A stretch of DNA of 64,000 nucleotides from Pseudisothecium myosuroides (Eukaryota; Streptophyta; Bryopsida; Hypnales; Lembophyllaceae): assembly GCA_951799445.1 (NCBI GenBank), contig OX637288.1:4466501-4530500 (forward strand). The letters run 5' to 3'. The notes under the pieces were generated by a model, which was not told the origin of the DNA, did no database searches, and was given only the letters and a program-made list of their open reading frames with translations. Of this stretch, positions 44,420-56,040 are shown in pieces. The position numbers were made by a program, and so were the translations under genes. The first letter of the stretch is position 1. Each line of letters starts with the position of its first letter.

Positions 44420-46189
44420 ATGCCTCAGCTCCGCAAGAGTAGAGCAGGACCGTCTAGTTCCTCCGCAGTAGAAGTTAAACTCCGGAAGGTGTGTCCGATT
44501 ATTCCAGCAGAAGAGAAGGAAAAGGACAACCTCATAGAGGATCTTGCCAAGATGGGTTGCGGGGGACTGATAGATAAACCCTGGGGGTTTAGAGAGGAAC
44601 GGATGATTCGAGAGTTGTTGGGAAAACTCTCGAATCAGTTCGATAAGACCATCCGCGGAATTCCGGGCAGTTGGACGGAAGAGATGTGGAGGTCCGTGTA
44701 CGACTTCCGGTCAAGAGGTCGAGGGATGGCCACCTCGAAGGAAGGATACACTCGGGGGAAGTTCCGGAGCAACGTGGACTCGAAGGATGGGCATGCGGTC
44801 GCGGATTGTTTGGACGACCGGCATCGCAATCTTTTGCAGTTCTTGGTTCCGATCATCCACCCGGAGAAGCCGACGAGGGTGACGATAGCCATCGGGAACC
44901 TGATTTTTGGAACCCTGAGCGGGGAACGGAAAGTGGACTGGGCCAGGATCTTTTCCGATCTGGTCAGCCGTCTGGTTCCAAAGATCGGAGGAAGTAGGCC
45001 GACACCGCTGAGTCCCTACATCTTCCATCTTTACAAGCATAACCAGCTCCTCACATATACGGAGGAGAAGGAGTGGAAGACTCAGGAGACACTCCTGAAG
45101 TATGGGGAATCGGAATCGGAGGAAGAGCAGGAGGAAGTATCCAGTTCCGATGAAGAAGAAGAAGAGGAGGAGCAACACCGGCCGCAGAACAAGCGGCAGA
45201 AGACGACGCCTCCTCACCGGAGAGGAACCCCAACCCCTCCGGGTGAGACATCCAACCCTGGGAAGAAACCAGTTTTTGAAGGACCGGGTCCTTCCAGATC
45301 GGATCCGACGGATCCATTCAACCAGCTAATCAACATCTTGAGCGATGTGCGAGTAGACTGGGCGATCAAGAAGCTGGTTCTGACCCAGATCAGTGAGCTG
45401 GTGGGCGCACCAACGGATAGCAACCTTGCGGGAGTGGTTGCAGAATACATCTCCAGCCCGGATGAGATCCGGAAGCAAGAAGCGGAGATACGACGACTTC
45501 AGGAGGAAGTCGATGCGTTGAAGACGGAACTTTTACTTCTCAAGGAGGACATGGCCACCACTCGTGAGATGGCAGAGGCTACCCGGAAAGTAGCTGAGGA
45601 CGTGAAGGCCACTTTTGGGGCAACCGGAGAGGCCGTCACCAAGTCAAAGCTGTTTGACGAGGGAGTCCTCAAGGACAAGAAGATATCCGGAACCAGGTTG
45701 GTCCGGATCTTGACGGACTACTCCGAGAAGGTAGAATTGGTGATGGTGGAAGCACGAAAAGCAGCAAACCGGATGGAGGAGAGCAGTCGAAAGTGGAACG
45801 GAGTGACGTTGTCACGGTCGTTCCATCTTTCCGACCTTTCGATGCCAGGGTCTTTTCCGAACGTAGGCATTCAGACGGAGGGAAAAAATCGGACTCCCCA
45901 GTCAAAGAAGAGTGGGAGGAAACTCGCGAACACCATCAACTTAGATTCGTCACCGGATCTCCCAGATCGTGAAGCCGGGGAGCGGAACCGGAATCTGACG
46001 GACGTCTTCGAACAGCTTGGAACGGAAACGCCCAGGAGTCCCACACTGAACCAGGGACAGGATCAAAGTATGGATCTGACCCCGGATCAGGGTGCGGATC
46101 AAGGTCTAGATCAGAGCGTGGACCAAGGCGGAGACCAAGTTATGGACAAAGGAACGGATCAAGGAGTAGATCCGGTTGTGATAGGATAG
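44420..46189 (+). CDS. Element-encoded 589-aa protein, copy 2
   Basis: Intact frame from ATG 44420 to TAG, the same length as copy 1 and about nine residues in ten identical by eye. The domain order is the same: basic N-terminus, folded region with LIDKPWGF and GSRPTPLSPY, acidic run, KRQKTTPP, coiled coil around IRRLQEEVDALKTE, and DQG-rich acidic tail. The acidic run and the tail have compensating multiples-of-three length changes, so the total stays 589 codons. Many nucleotide differences are synonymous, implying that the protein was under selection until recently. Function unknown; a structural or regulatory element protein rather than an enzyme is suggested by the coiled coil and low-complexity tails. 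Confidence 0.8.
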   Translation: MPQLRKSRAGPSSSSAVEVKLRKVCPIIPAEEKEKDNLIEDLAKMGCGGLIDKPWGFREERMIRELLGKLSNQFDKTIRGIPGSWTEEMWRSVYDFRSRGRGMATSKEGYTRGKFRSNVDSKDGHAVADCLDDRHRNLLQFLVPIIHPEKPTRVTIAIGNLIFGTLSGERKVDWARIFSDLVSRLVPKIGGSRPTPLSPYIFHLYKHNQLLTYTEEKEWKTQETLLKYGESESEEEQEEVSSSDEEEEEEEQHRPQNKRQKTTPPHRRGTPTPPGETSNPGKKPVFEGPGPSRSDPTDPFNQLINILSDVRVDWAIKKLVLTQISELVGAPTDSNLAGVVAEYISSPDEIRKQEAEIRRLQEEVDALKTELLLLKEDMATTREMAEATRKVAEDVKATFGATGEAVTKSKLFDEGVLKDKKISGTRLVRILTDYSEKVELVMVEARKAANRMEESSRKWNGVTLSRSFHLSDLSMPGSFPNVGIQTEGKNRTPQSKKSGRKLANTINLDSSPDLPDREAGERNRNLTDVFEQLGTETPRSPTLNQGQDQSMDLTPDQGADQGLDQSVDQGGDQVMDKGTDQGVDPVVIG

Positions 46190-46632
46190 ATAGGAATTAG
46201 TTTTGTAAATATTTGGTAGGATGGACCGGACCGGATTTGATCCGGTCTGTCTGGTTAGGATCGGATGTTCTCCGATCTGACCGGCTCGACAAGGACCGAA
46301 AGTTCTGCGCGGACTTTCTGGGGCCCTTTTTGTTGACTTTGAGTTTTAAAATGTATATTAGTCAGTCTCTGCGAAGGAGATTGGGAGTCTTTTCTCTTGA
46401 GTTTTTGTGTGTTTTCTATTGACTTCTTGTTGTACATCTCTCCCGCGCGTGGCAGGACTGTTTGGTGAGGAGTTAGGAAGATGTATGCAGATTCTAGAGA
46501 GATTTCTCCCCTTAGTGCGTTTGTTTTGCTCTTATGTGCATGTGAGTGGGTATTCTAAGTGTTGGGAGTGGATTTCAGTTCCTCAGCACCTCTACAGTTC
46601 ACGATTCCGGGCGAGAAAGCCGTTGTTAGGCT

Positions 46633-47042
46633 AGGCGGATAGGGAAGGAGTCCTTAGTCGCGCTAGAGCTCCTGGATAGGAAATCCGGTTGAGTGCCCGA
46701 TCTCCCGTGAGGTCTCGCTGCCCTAGTTGGTAAACGGGAGAACTTTAGTTGATGTTGGAACGGACGAGTTCACTTGTAACCACCTAACTCCGCACGGAGG
46801 GAACTTGGCATCAAGGTCGTTGTAGTATGAGAGGATCGTACGGGGGGTCTTTGTGTGACCAGCAAACCGGATCGCTATCCGGGTGGCTGTAAGAGATCAA
46901 ACCGGATCCGAGCTAGTGTAGGAAGTAGTGGATTAGAGAAGTGGGTCTTCAGCCACTATAAGTCACGGAAGGAGTGGCGGGCCTGCCACTCTCAAAAGCA
47001 AGCAGCGAACCCTCTGATGGTGAAACAGAGGCAAAACTAAAC
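46633..47042 (+). ncRNA. Highly conserved 410-nt block downstream of the ORF, copy 2
   Basis: Partner of 38347-38756, co-linear without indels and better conserved than the coding region. It lies about 440 nt after the stop codon. No convincing frame is shared, so conservation at RNA or DNA level is inferred. Confidence 0.4.
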
Positions 47043-47388
47043 CGGATTGGAGTGAGGGTACGTGTGAGAGGACCGGATCGGATCGGTCCAGAGGAGTTCC
47101 AGGATCTGAAGTTGAAGGATCCTGGGTTGTGGAAGTTTTACAGGACCGAATAGCTTGACAGGCCGGAAGAGATAGAGAGAGGTCTGGCCGTTGTTTTCGG
47201 TGTATTGTTGTTTCCGGTTTTAGATCTAGGACCGGAAAGTAGAAATTGGATACTGGCTGAGCTTAAGTTGGGAATAGAGCTAGACACTTCACAGAATCTC
47301 GTGGGTTCGATCTTTAGAGTCATTTTGTTATGCTTTAGAGTGGTTTTGGGGAGTATAACAAGGAATTCACTTACTCTGTGCTGCGACA

Positions 47389-47635
47389 AAATCCTCCAAC
47401 TATGCCTAAGGCAAGGAAGTCATGGATAGTGCACAAGAGCATGGCACAAAGTTGAAATGACGTATCCCTTACGTCCTTTGTTATGTCATATGCTGGAACG
47501 CCTGCCCACAATTCCAAGATTTCCTCCACAAGTGGATTCAAGTAAACATCAAATACTTCAAAAGTCACGGATTCCTTTCCTAGGATGAATAGGGCCAGTA
47601 GAAGAAAAAACTTTTTTGTGCTCATCCTTGTTTTA
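47389..47635 (-). pseudogene. CACTA Tnp2 transposase, N-terminal part of the split exon
   Basis: The minus-strand frame reads LALFILGKESVTFEVFDVYL, then NPLVEEILELWAGVPAYD and AMLLCTIHDFLALGIVGG. It matches the Tnp2 region (FDVYLxPLVEELxELWxGVxxYD, RAMLLWTIxDFPAYGxxxG). It is cut on the right by unrelated sequence at about 47635 and on the left by the TG...CA element. The first third of Tnp2 is absent. Confidence 0.85.
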
Positions 47636-47729
47636 AGATATTACCAATGATTGCCCTATGAAAGTGAGTACTAAGACTGTTTATTGTGTTGTGCACAACC
47701 ACAACATTTTCAACAAAATTGCATTAAAA

Positions 47730-48220
47730 AAATCCTTTCTTGATATCTTTTCACATATCTTGGCAATTGGATTTTGCAAAAGGGTATTGTGGATGGAGTG
47801 CCAAAGATTGGGAGTGTGTTTGTTGGATAGACAAATCCACCTTCAAAATTGCTCAAAAGTTCAAGGTAAGTTCATGTTTGGAAAATGGCATATGGACAAT
47901 ATTCATCAAGTTGTGTAGTTCCCACTTTTAAAAGTAGGACATATCTTATGATTGGGTGGATTTAGAGCAAATAAGAAATAAGAGCTAATTTTGATGCAAA
48001 GCTACTGATTTTGTTGAATTAGTCTATGATAGCCAACTGCTTCAATTTATAAATAAACAATTTCATATGCTATACTAATGGAAGATGGCGCACCAATGCA
48101 TCAAATAAAGAATGGAGATATTACACTTGTAGAAAAGTTTAAATGGCCTACAAAATTACTAGAACTCAATCCACTAGAGATTGTCTAGAATCTTCTCAAA
48201 GATACAGTCGAACATGACCA
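47730..48220 (+). pseudogene. Second Tc1/mariner transposase remnant
   Basis: Landmarks in order: WECVCWIDKSTFKIAQKF near 47800-47862 (family VxFSDESTF, first catalytic Asp); MEDGAPMHQ near 48080; and LNPLEIV-stop-NLLKD near 48160-48200 (family LNPIENVWNLLK). The Trp codon has become TAG. Frames are broken between the parts. It differs from the 5500-6110 remnant and keeps the final Glu of the LNPIE motif. Confidence 0.7.
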
Positions 48221-49600
48221 GTCATGTCCATGTCCGTGTGAGCCGATTAATTATTTCCCTCCTAGTTTTTTAAATTTGAATGGTCACCATTTTAGAAAAA
48301 AAAGATATGGCCAATTATACCCCCAAACTTTAGAAGAACTAAAGTTCACTTTTGAAAAAAGTAGACATTACTTAGTAGTGCCAAGCTTTGTACTTTATTC
48401 CATTTCATACATGCTAGATTACAATCAGTGATTGAGGCTAAAAGAAGACAAACACGTTCATAAATTTGCAATAAATCCTTTTTATTTTATCTTTAGGCCA
48501 TGGATATGTATTCATGTATTTCATACATGTAATTAATTCATACATGAATACATTTTTCAAATTTGAGGACAAGAGGACAATTTATTTGCCTTTTAGAGAC
48601 TTTAACATATCAAGTGTTATTTTTGGAATTGACTATGTTTAGAATCTTTTCTAAATTGTCATTTAGATGATGCAAAATGCTTTATAAACTCAAACAAATT
48701 GAGGATAATATTAGAAAGATAATAAATTTTAAGTATTGGTATTAAACTTCTTAATTCTTGTCATTATATGTTAGTTAGGTTAAAATTGTGATTGAGAATC
48801 AAAAAAAACATTATATTGGTGAACTAATTTATTTTTTTGTTTTTATTTGTCCAATAATGTGATATTATTTGGATACTCTTGGTGATGTTTAGATTTGTTA
48901 GCCTACTAACAAATGTCTTCACTATATTGAATTATAATATGCTAGTCCACATCATAAAGTTATAAGCTCGGATTATTTGGTTCAATTTTTTTAAATTAAT
49001 CTTTTTTGAGAAAAATAATGATGATTTTAGATACAATGGCAAACAAAGCTTAGTATGGATTTAAAACACTACTAGATAGTACTCACCAATCTAATGGAAA
49101 ACCAACAATCGTCTGTTGTTTTGGGTAGCAATGGACATGAATTGCAAACTTCAACAGTTCAACATGTTTTTGTACAAATGTCATTTCTGTTTAGTTGATC
49201 TGGGTATTGTATATTGTGAAAAAATTTTAAACATGTTTTTGGAATTATTTTGAATCTTTTTGTGAATCTTTTTGGAATCTTTTTGAAATCTTAACATCTT
49301 TCGATATCTTTTAGAATCTTCTTCAAAGTTTGAATATAGAGGTTGAATTGTAATCAAATTATTTGCAACGACGCTAGTTTGTGAGCCCAAAAGCGCGAGC
49401 TTGAGAGCAGTGAGCGTACGTTTTGTGAGCCCAGAGCGTTGACCAAAAAAGAAACTTGAAATTTTAGAAGTCAACAAAATAAATAGTGGAGAAATTCCAA
49501 AATTTTATTATTAAGCCCTATGACCGTGGATCTAAGACCGTGGGAACTTGTCAACATGCCCGACACACTTGGCTTGGTTCTCTGGAAGGCGACAATTTTA
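48221..49600. other. AT-rich non-coding sequence
   Basis: No gene is supported. Near 49240-49320 GAATCTTTTT units repeat loosely, and near 49379-49440 a short segment, GTGAGCCCA(A/G)A, occurs twice. Confidence 0.45.
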
Positions 49601-49609
49601 ACCGCCCTT

Positions 49610-49680
49610 GAGCCCAAGAAGGGATCTTTTAGTATCGAGAGGGATTTCTTGGGATGACAAAGTTGCACAAAAACAATTTG

Positions 49681-49726
<46 letters not shown>

Positions 49727-49992
49727 TTTGTATTTTGTATTTTTTATATTTTTTTATTTTTTTAATTTTTTTTTGAAAGTTCCAAACCCCAAACTTGGGA
49801 AAGAGTCTCTCGCAAAGGGGTTTCTCGGGGTTACAAAGTTGCGGAAAAAAAATTTGAAAGAAAAAAAAAAAAAAAAAAAAAAAAATTTCAAATTTTTTCA
49901 AATTTTTTTTTCGCAACTTTGTGACTCCGGAAGAGGTCTCTCGGTACTGAGAGGAGTTTCTCGGGGTCACAAAGTTGCAGAAAAAAAATTTG

Positions 49993-50023
<31 letters not shown>

Positions 50024-50530
50024 TTTTTTGGAAAGTCTCAAACTTCAAACCCTGGGAGGGTGCTACCGAGAGGGGTTTCTTGGAGTCATGAAGTCACGGA
50101 AAAAAATGGCAAAAATTTAAAAAAATCTCTTTTTTTGCAGAGTTCCAAATCCCTAACTCTGGAAGGGGTCTCTCGGTACCGAGAGGGGTTTCTCAAAGTC
50201 ACAAAGTTGCAATTTTTTTTGAAAAACTAGAAAACTAAAAACTAAATAAAAAAATTGAGAATCTCAAACTCCAAACTCCAAAAGGTCTCTCGGTAACAAA
50301 GGGTGATGAAGTTGCAAATTTTTTTTAAAATTTTAAAATAATAAATTTTAAATAATAAATAAATAATTTTGAAAGTCCAAATTTCCAAATCCTTCAAGGG
50401 GCTTTTGGAGGGTGATGAAATCTCAACAAAAAAAAAAAAATTGAAAAAAAAAAAAAAAAAAAATTCGAAGTCCCAACCTCCATACCTCCCAAAGGTCTTC
50501 TTTGTGCTGAGAGGGGTCTTTGATTCTCTA
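49610..50530. repeat. Minisatellite with poly(A) tracts, about eight diverged units
   Basis: A unit reading GG(A/G)GTCTCTCGGTACCGAGAG then GGGTTTCTCGGGGTCACAAA and GTTGC plus a long A-run recurs at roughly 49620, 49800, 49925, 50055, 50160, 50280, 50390 and 50490. It carries a small internal palindrome (CTCTCGGTACCGAGAG). Length differs between units, mainly through A-run size. The 139- and 170-codon Lys/Phe-rich frames are translations of this repeat. Confidence 0.85.
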
Positions 50531-51279
50531 GAAGTGATACAGTCACCACTAAGAATAAAAAAATAACAAATGGATAGGGTATGTAGATAATGTGTTTGAA
50601 AAACATTTGGAGTGTTTCAACTCTATTTCAAGCCAACTGACACATTTTTTAAAGTTCACTAGCTGTAAAGGTCCTCAATTCCTAAACCACGGTCATAGGT
50701 CTACACCCTGAAAATTACAAAAAATTGTGCCAAAAATTGAAGGCTCACAGGCTCTCAGGCTCTTGGGCTCACGCTCCAAAGCTTACAAAATAGCACTCCC
50801 GAATTATTTGAATCATATTTGAATTAGATTTTGAATTTGATTAGAATTCTATTTAAGTTTCTAAATCTAATTCAATTTTGATTCAAATAAATATATTTGA
50901 TGGAGTTCTAATTTAATTACAATTCTAATCAAATTTCAATTGAATTTTCTACAAACTACAATTTAATTAGAACTAAAACTTATACTTTGATTAAAATTTA
51001 TATTCATATTTTGAAATATAATACAACAAGTCTAAAAATTAAATTTTAGAATATTTTTGGTAGCTTTATTTTATAATATGACTTTTCTAAGAACACTTTT
51101 GAAATACTCTCATTTTAATTTTGAGTTTGATTAGAATTCTAAGCTTTGAATTAAAATAGTTTCAAATTCAAAATAATACAAATTTTGAACTATAGAATAT
51201 TTGACTCAAAGTTCCAAACTATTTTGATCCAATCTCTTCAATATTTGACTTCCACATTTTCAACTATTCAAGTTCTAAG
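50531..51279. other. AT-rich spacer
   Basis: No gene. AATTTGAATTAGA-type low-complexity sequence. Confidence 0.5.
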
Positions 51280-52004
51280 GGGTGATTGCAAGAAACACTT
51301 CACGTTTTTGGCTCAAAAACGTTGTTTTCGGCCATAGGACTGTCAGTACTATGCAGCACTATCAGTATTATGTGTCAATAAAGCCCCGGCAGATCGAAAC
51401 CGTCGATTCAATACTATATAGTACTATGCAATGCTACAGACTACTACGGGGTACTACAAAAGCCACTGGGAGCAGAAAATAGCAGAAAAGAGGTATGTGG
51501 ACTTTTATTTTTAGTAATTCAAAAAAAATTCAAAAAATTCAAAAAAAAATTTCATTTTTCCTAACTTAAAGATTTTTCATCTCAACAATTTTCATCTTTG
51601 AAAAAATAAAATTGTGTTCTCTACACATGCGCAAAGGTAGTGCACTTTGAGCACATGTGGAAGGTGGACACTTCACTATTTAAAAAAAATCTTTGGTGGG
51701 CTTGTGTAACTTTAGTAGAACTCCTTGTATCCCAATTTTCACCTTCAAATTTGCATTTTTGGGTCGGAAATAGTACTGAAAACCCCCAAAATGGCCAAGG
51801 TAGACACCCAATTGGGGGCAGTTTAAAAATAGTAAAATAATTTTTAAAAATTTGAAAAAATTACTCAATGTCTAAAACTACCACATGTACCTTCAATTCA
51901 AATTTCAAAGAAAATGGACTTACAACGCAAAAGTTATGAGCAAAAAACTACTTGTACAAGGCCAAGGGGACAAAAAATAGGACAAGTGTTTCTTGCAACG
52001 ACCC
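51280..52004. mobile_element. Foldback family A copy 2 (same termini as 1295-2332)
   Basis: The left end GGGTGATTGCAAGAAACACT is identical to that of 1295-2332. The right end, reverse-complemented, reads GGGTCGTTGCAAGAAACACT (one mismatch). The flanks are TAAG and TAAA, an imperfect 4-bp duplication. The interior is shorter and different from copy 1, and the arms are not complementary beyond the ends except for short stretches. A 66-codon frame inside is not recognised. Confidence 0.75.
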
Positions 52005-52384
52005 TAAAGTTTTTAGTATTCAAATTTGAATATTTTGAAATTCATATTGAGCTACTCAAATTAATCCTTGAAGATCCATGACTATGTTTTTATCGAAAAT
52101 AGTCCAAACTGCCATTTTTAGTACAAGCACCAAATTTTTGAAAAAACTTTTTTGACATTTGTAACTGTAAAATCTTGTAGTATGCTGACTTGAGTAAAAA
52201 TTTCAGAAATTTCTACCGCGTGGATGCAAGATATAAGCATTCAAATTCACAAAGATAATTTTTTGGCCTAGCAAAAAACAGGGCAGCTTCACTTCACAAG
52301 CTCACTTTTCTATGAAAAAATGTCCAAAATGGTGGTGCTTCTTTGGATTCTTTTTCCTAGACAAGTTGGCTACATGCTTGAATT
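52005..52384. other. AT-rich spacer
   Basis: No gene seen; unassigned sequence left of the long inverted repeat. Confidence 0.4.
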
Positions 52385-53305
52385 TTTTTAGATCATTTGG
52401 AATTGTACAACATATAGGAAAAAAATAGGAAGGTGAAAGAAGTAGAGAATGATTCAAAATACTAAATTGTTAAGAATTTAGTCATGGAATTGAAAAATGC
52501 CAATCCCAATGGTTGCAATGTTGTAATAAAAAATCTACATCCTATGATTTTATTTTTTCAAAAAATATTGAAAATTGAGTATGATAAAGGACTTCAAAGT
52601 TTATTTTAGACGAGAGAATCCATAATTGCCTGCAAATTCAAACTTCTCATAACTTTTGACTCGTTGAACGAAATGGAATGATTTAAAGCTTTTTACACGT
52701 ATATACAGTGAAACCTCCAGTGGGAATGGTAGAAGAATTTTTTAGCTATATGCACATAAAGAAGCTTAAGTGCCCAAATCCAATTAATTAAATACACTCA
52801 TGAAGTACAAAAATTGTATTTGATTGGTTCAAATTGGTTGTTCAACTAAAAAAAATTAGTGATGTATGACACAATCACCTCCATTAATGCTTTGTGTAGT
52901 AGACTTTATGCACATAAGGAGTATGCAATTATGGAATTACAATTAGTTATGCAAGTAGGGAATTTGCATTATGAGAGGTTTCACTGTAACTTTAGGAAAC
53001 CAATTTCAATTTTTTTTTTCTTTCAAAAAAGTAATTTTTTCTTATCTGCCCGGACTACCCATTTACAAAAAAATTAACATATGTGGCCATAACTTTTGAC
53101 TTGTATATCCAAATGTCATGAAATTTAGTGCACATGAAAGATATTCATTGTCCCCACCTTCTATTAAAATTTCAGCCTAAATATAGACTTATTTTTATTT
53201 TTATTCTTAAAATGAACGGGATAAATGGAATTTGTGGCACATGATAAGTGTAGAAGATGAATATCTAGTCACACATACCTGCCCAAAATTTCTATGTTGC
53301 CAAAA
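52385..53305 (+). repeat. Left arm of a long inverted repeat
   Basis: Most of this arm is complementary to 63150-63690. Examples are CATAGAAATTTTGGGCAGGT and GGGATTGACATTTTTCAATT on the right arm, with near-identical reverse complements here. The left arm contains about 300 bp absent from the right. The original loop was about 1.5 kb before the CACTA element inserted. Confidence 0.75.
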
Positions 53306-53700
53306 AATGCATGCTTGTCCTATAGGCTAGATTAAGCTATTGAAATTTGAACTATTTAAAATTTAAAATTTTAATTTTGAACTATTCAAACTCTAATCAG
53401 GTTTAGAACTATTCAAACTAACTAAGTTTAAAGCTATTCAAACTTTAAGTTTTGAGCTACAAAAGAAATGTTTGCCAATAACTAAAATGCTTGCCAATAA
53501 TTGTGAACATCTATGAAAAAATTGAAAATTTTACCACAAAAACTAGACTTGAATACAAAACTATTTTAACAATTTTTATAAAAAATGGACAAAATATGAA
53601 GGAGGAAATGGCCTTCAAAGTCTACTGAAGTTTGCAAGACACCAAAGCATGCACCCGGGAAAGAATAAATGAAATTAAAATCTACATAGTGTACATTTAG
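53306..53700. other. AT-rich spacer within the inverted-repeat element
   Basis: No gene; short AATTTGAACTATT repeats near 53340-53460. Confidence 0.45.
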
Positions 53701-53702
53701 TT

Positions 53703-53770
53703 GTGGCTTTGGTGCAATGGTTAGAACCTTGGACCTCCAATTTTGAGGTCCAAGGTTCAAACTTCACCGG
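53703..53770 (+). repeat. tRNA-related SINE-like head
   Basis: TGGTGCAATGG resembles a pol III A box and GGTTCAAACTTC (53754-53765) a B box, at tRNA-like spacing. CCTTGGACCTC (53727-53737) pairs perfectly with GAGGTCCAAGG (53745-53755) around a 7-nt loop. The loop lacks the U33 of a functional tRNA, and the long stem overlaps the T arm, so it is not a working tRNA gene. It resembles tRNA-derived heads of plant SINEs; the tail is not defined. Confidence 0.55.
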
Positions 53771-54719
53771 ATGTGGATTGCTTATGGGGCACTACTACCA
53801 CGTGGCACCTTTCCATTTGTCAATGTGGCGAGCTGCCACGTGGCAGTGGTCTATATGGCATTTCTTTTTAAATTTTAAATTTTCATTGTCTAAATGAATA
53901 AAATTGAACAACAGATTTCAGTTTGATTCTAACCGGGACAATGCAACCAAAACAACTGTAATGAACAATAGATTTTGGTTAGATTTCTGTTGTTTTAGTC
54001 ATTGATTTTCTAATAGTGAATCTTTTTTATTCAAACAACTATACCATAAGCATCAATTGGCAAAGTCCAAAAATAGATATACAAAAGTTGTAGTATGCGA
54101 CGTATGATATATTGCAATGGAAGTTTGAAGAAAAAATTAGTTGTAGTTTGAAAGAAAATTAATTTCAAAGTTAGCTATGCCAAACACAGTTTTGTGCACC
54201 ATAATTTGGAATCACTTTACATTTTGAATTTTTTTCTTAAAACTTCCAAAACCTTTTTGTGCCTTGGCATGTTGGTATACACAATTTTAGATTGTTGTAC
54301 ACAAAAATTGAAGGAAGTTGACATTTATGGAATTTTAACATTTACAATGTGACAAAATATGCAAATAAAATTGGTTCTCATATTATTTGAATATTTTTTT
54401 TGGAATTGAGAGCATGGAACTGCATTAGCCATTGTAGAGAGCACTAGGGGACATTTAAAGGCAATGGAGGATTGTTTCAGCCATGTCCCCCTTATTGGGA
54501 ACTGCTGAACGCAATCAAATTATTTAAATAAATTATATATATATATATATTAAAAAAAAAGTTTTTTAAACAAATATTCATAAATTAATCAAATATAATT
54601 TTTTGACATGGCACACTCTCAACCACGTTAGATTGCGCATATGGCAGAGTTCCTAGTCTGGGAACGCGTTAGGAACTCAGAGTCTTCTTTTGGCCCCAAA
54701 TGTCTTCTACTGGGTCTAG
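53771..54719. other. Unassigned sequence between SINE-like head and CACTA element
   Basis: It includes a CCACGTGGCA inverted pair near 53800-53845, possibly the SINE body, and AT-rich DNA. No gene seen. Confidence 0.4.
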
Positions 54720-54739
54720 CTTCACTACAAGAAAATGAG

Positions 54740-55630
54740 TGTTTTATGACTGCAAAATATGACTGCGTTGAGTCATAAAATCTGAAAATATGACTCCGCC
54801 GGAAATCACTGTAGATGACTCGCAATATGACTGCGCCCAGTCATTACCGACGAGTCATATTTTGCACCAGTCATATTTTCAGTCATATGGATTTGGGGGT
54901 ATAATTAACCATATTTAGTCATATTTTGCCAACAAGGCGTATATGTTGACTATCCTTGGAGGCTTGACTTTCTCATGACCTGCCCGGGTAAATAAAAAAA
55001 AGCCTATGTGGAATATGACTCTGGAATATGACTCTGTTCAGTCATATTTTTGGCTGATGTGGAATATGACTGTAGTGAGTCATATTTTGGCTGACGTGGC
55101 ATATGACTACGGTGAGTCATATTTTTGTTGATGTGGAATATGACTTTTGTGAGTCATATTTTTTGTTGACAAAAGAAGTGACTCTTGTGAGTCATATTTT
55201 TGTTGATGTGATGTGGAATATGACTTTTGTGAGTCATATTTTTTGTTGATATAAGAAGTGACTCTTGTGAGTCATATTTTTGTTGATGTGGGAAATGACT
55301 CTTGTGAGTCATATTTTTTGTTGATGTATAAAATGACTCTCATGAGACATATTCACTACTCATATTTTTTGTTTATTTGATTTATGACTCCTACGAGTCA
55401 TATTTTTGGCTAATGTAGTAGTTCACATAGAATGTTACTAGTGTTATTATGATTAAATGTAGTCATATTTTCAAAAGTATAGAATTACTTTTTGGCATGA
55501 CTTTGAGCATTATGTGACTACATCTAGTCATATTTGGGCCAAGATTTTTTGTGAAATATGACTCAAGCAAATAATATATTTAAAATAAAAGAGAGTCACA
55601 TTTCTTAGATTTGTGTGAGTGGTTTGTAAT
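54740..55630. repeat. CACTA subterminal repeats, left
   Basis: More than twenty TATGACT or AGTCATA units in both orientations, often as TATGACTTTTGTGAGTCATA pairs separated by TTTTTGTTGATGTG. These are typical binding sites for the TnpA-type protein of CACTA elements. Confidence 0.85.
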
Positions 55631-56040
55631 TAGAATACGTGAGGTTTATAATAGCTTCAATCATAAATTATAGTCACATTTTTCATACATTCTAATTAAA
55701 TGAACATGATGCATTGCAATTATGCATCAATATGGGTTAGTAGCTAAATAAGAGACTCCGTCCAATTAAAAATGAGTACTTATTATTTTTGAAATGCACA
55801 AGAGGCAATTATATTAGAGAAATAAACTACAAGAAATAATGTGACTTTTCTCAATGACATTTATTTGTCACTAACACAAAACATATCACAATGGCACTCC
55901 ATAAATGTATCTTTTCACACGCTTATAGGACCTATATTCCTTACAAAAATGTGAAGATGTTGCCTCTTTGGTGTTGCAAGTAGCCTTCAATAACTTCATT
56001 CCAGCTTGGTGCCTACATGTACAATCAAGGAGGTTAATTT
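55631..56040. other. CACTA interior, non-coding
   Basis: AT-rich sequence without recognisable gene. Confidence 0.5.

Larger units (their letters stand above)
43910..47388 (+). mobile_element. TG...CA-ended 3.48-kb element, copy 2, inserted in Tnp2
   Basis: The ends are TGTCACA and TGCGACA. AAATC is duplicated outside at 43905-43909 and 47389-47393. Removing the element and one AAATC rejoins the Tnp2 reading in frame (GIVGGF, then VHQGYAACP), so both borders are proven by the empty-site logic. Architecture is as in copy 1: TATA box, 589-aa frame, conserved 410-nt 3' block. Confidence 0.92.

Noticed and set aside
49608..50120. 139- and 170-codon Lys/Phe-rich frames as genes
   Set aside because: They arise from A-runs and the minisatellite unit in both strands.
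53703..53770. Functional tRNA gene
   Set aside because: The loop lacks the conserved U33, the long 11-bp stem overlaps the T arm, and no acceptor stem pairs. A SINE-like head fits better.
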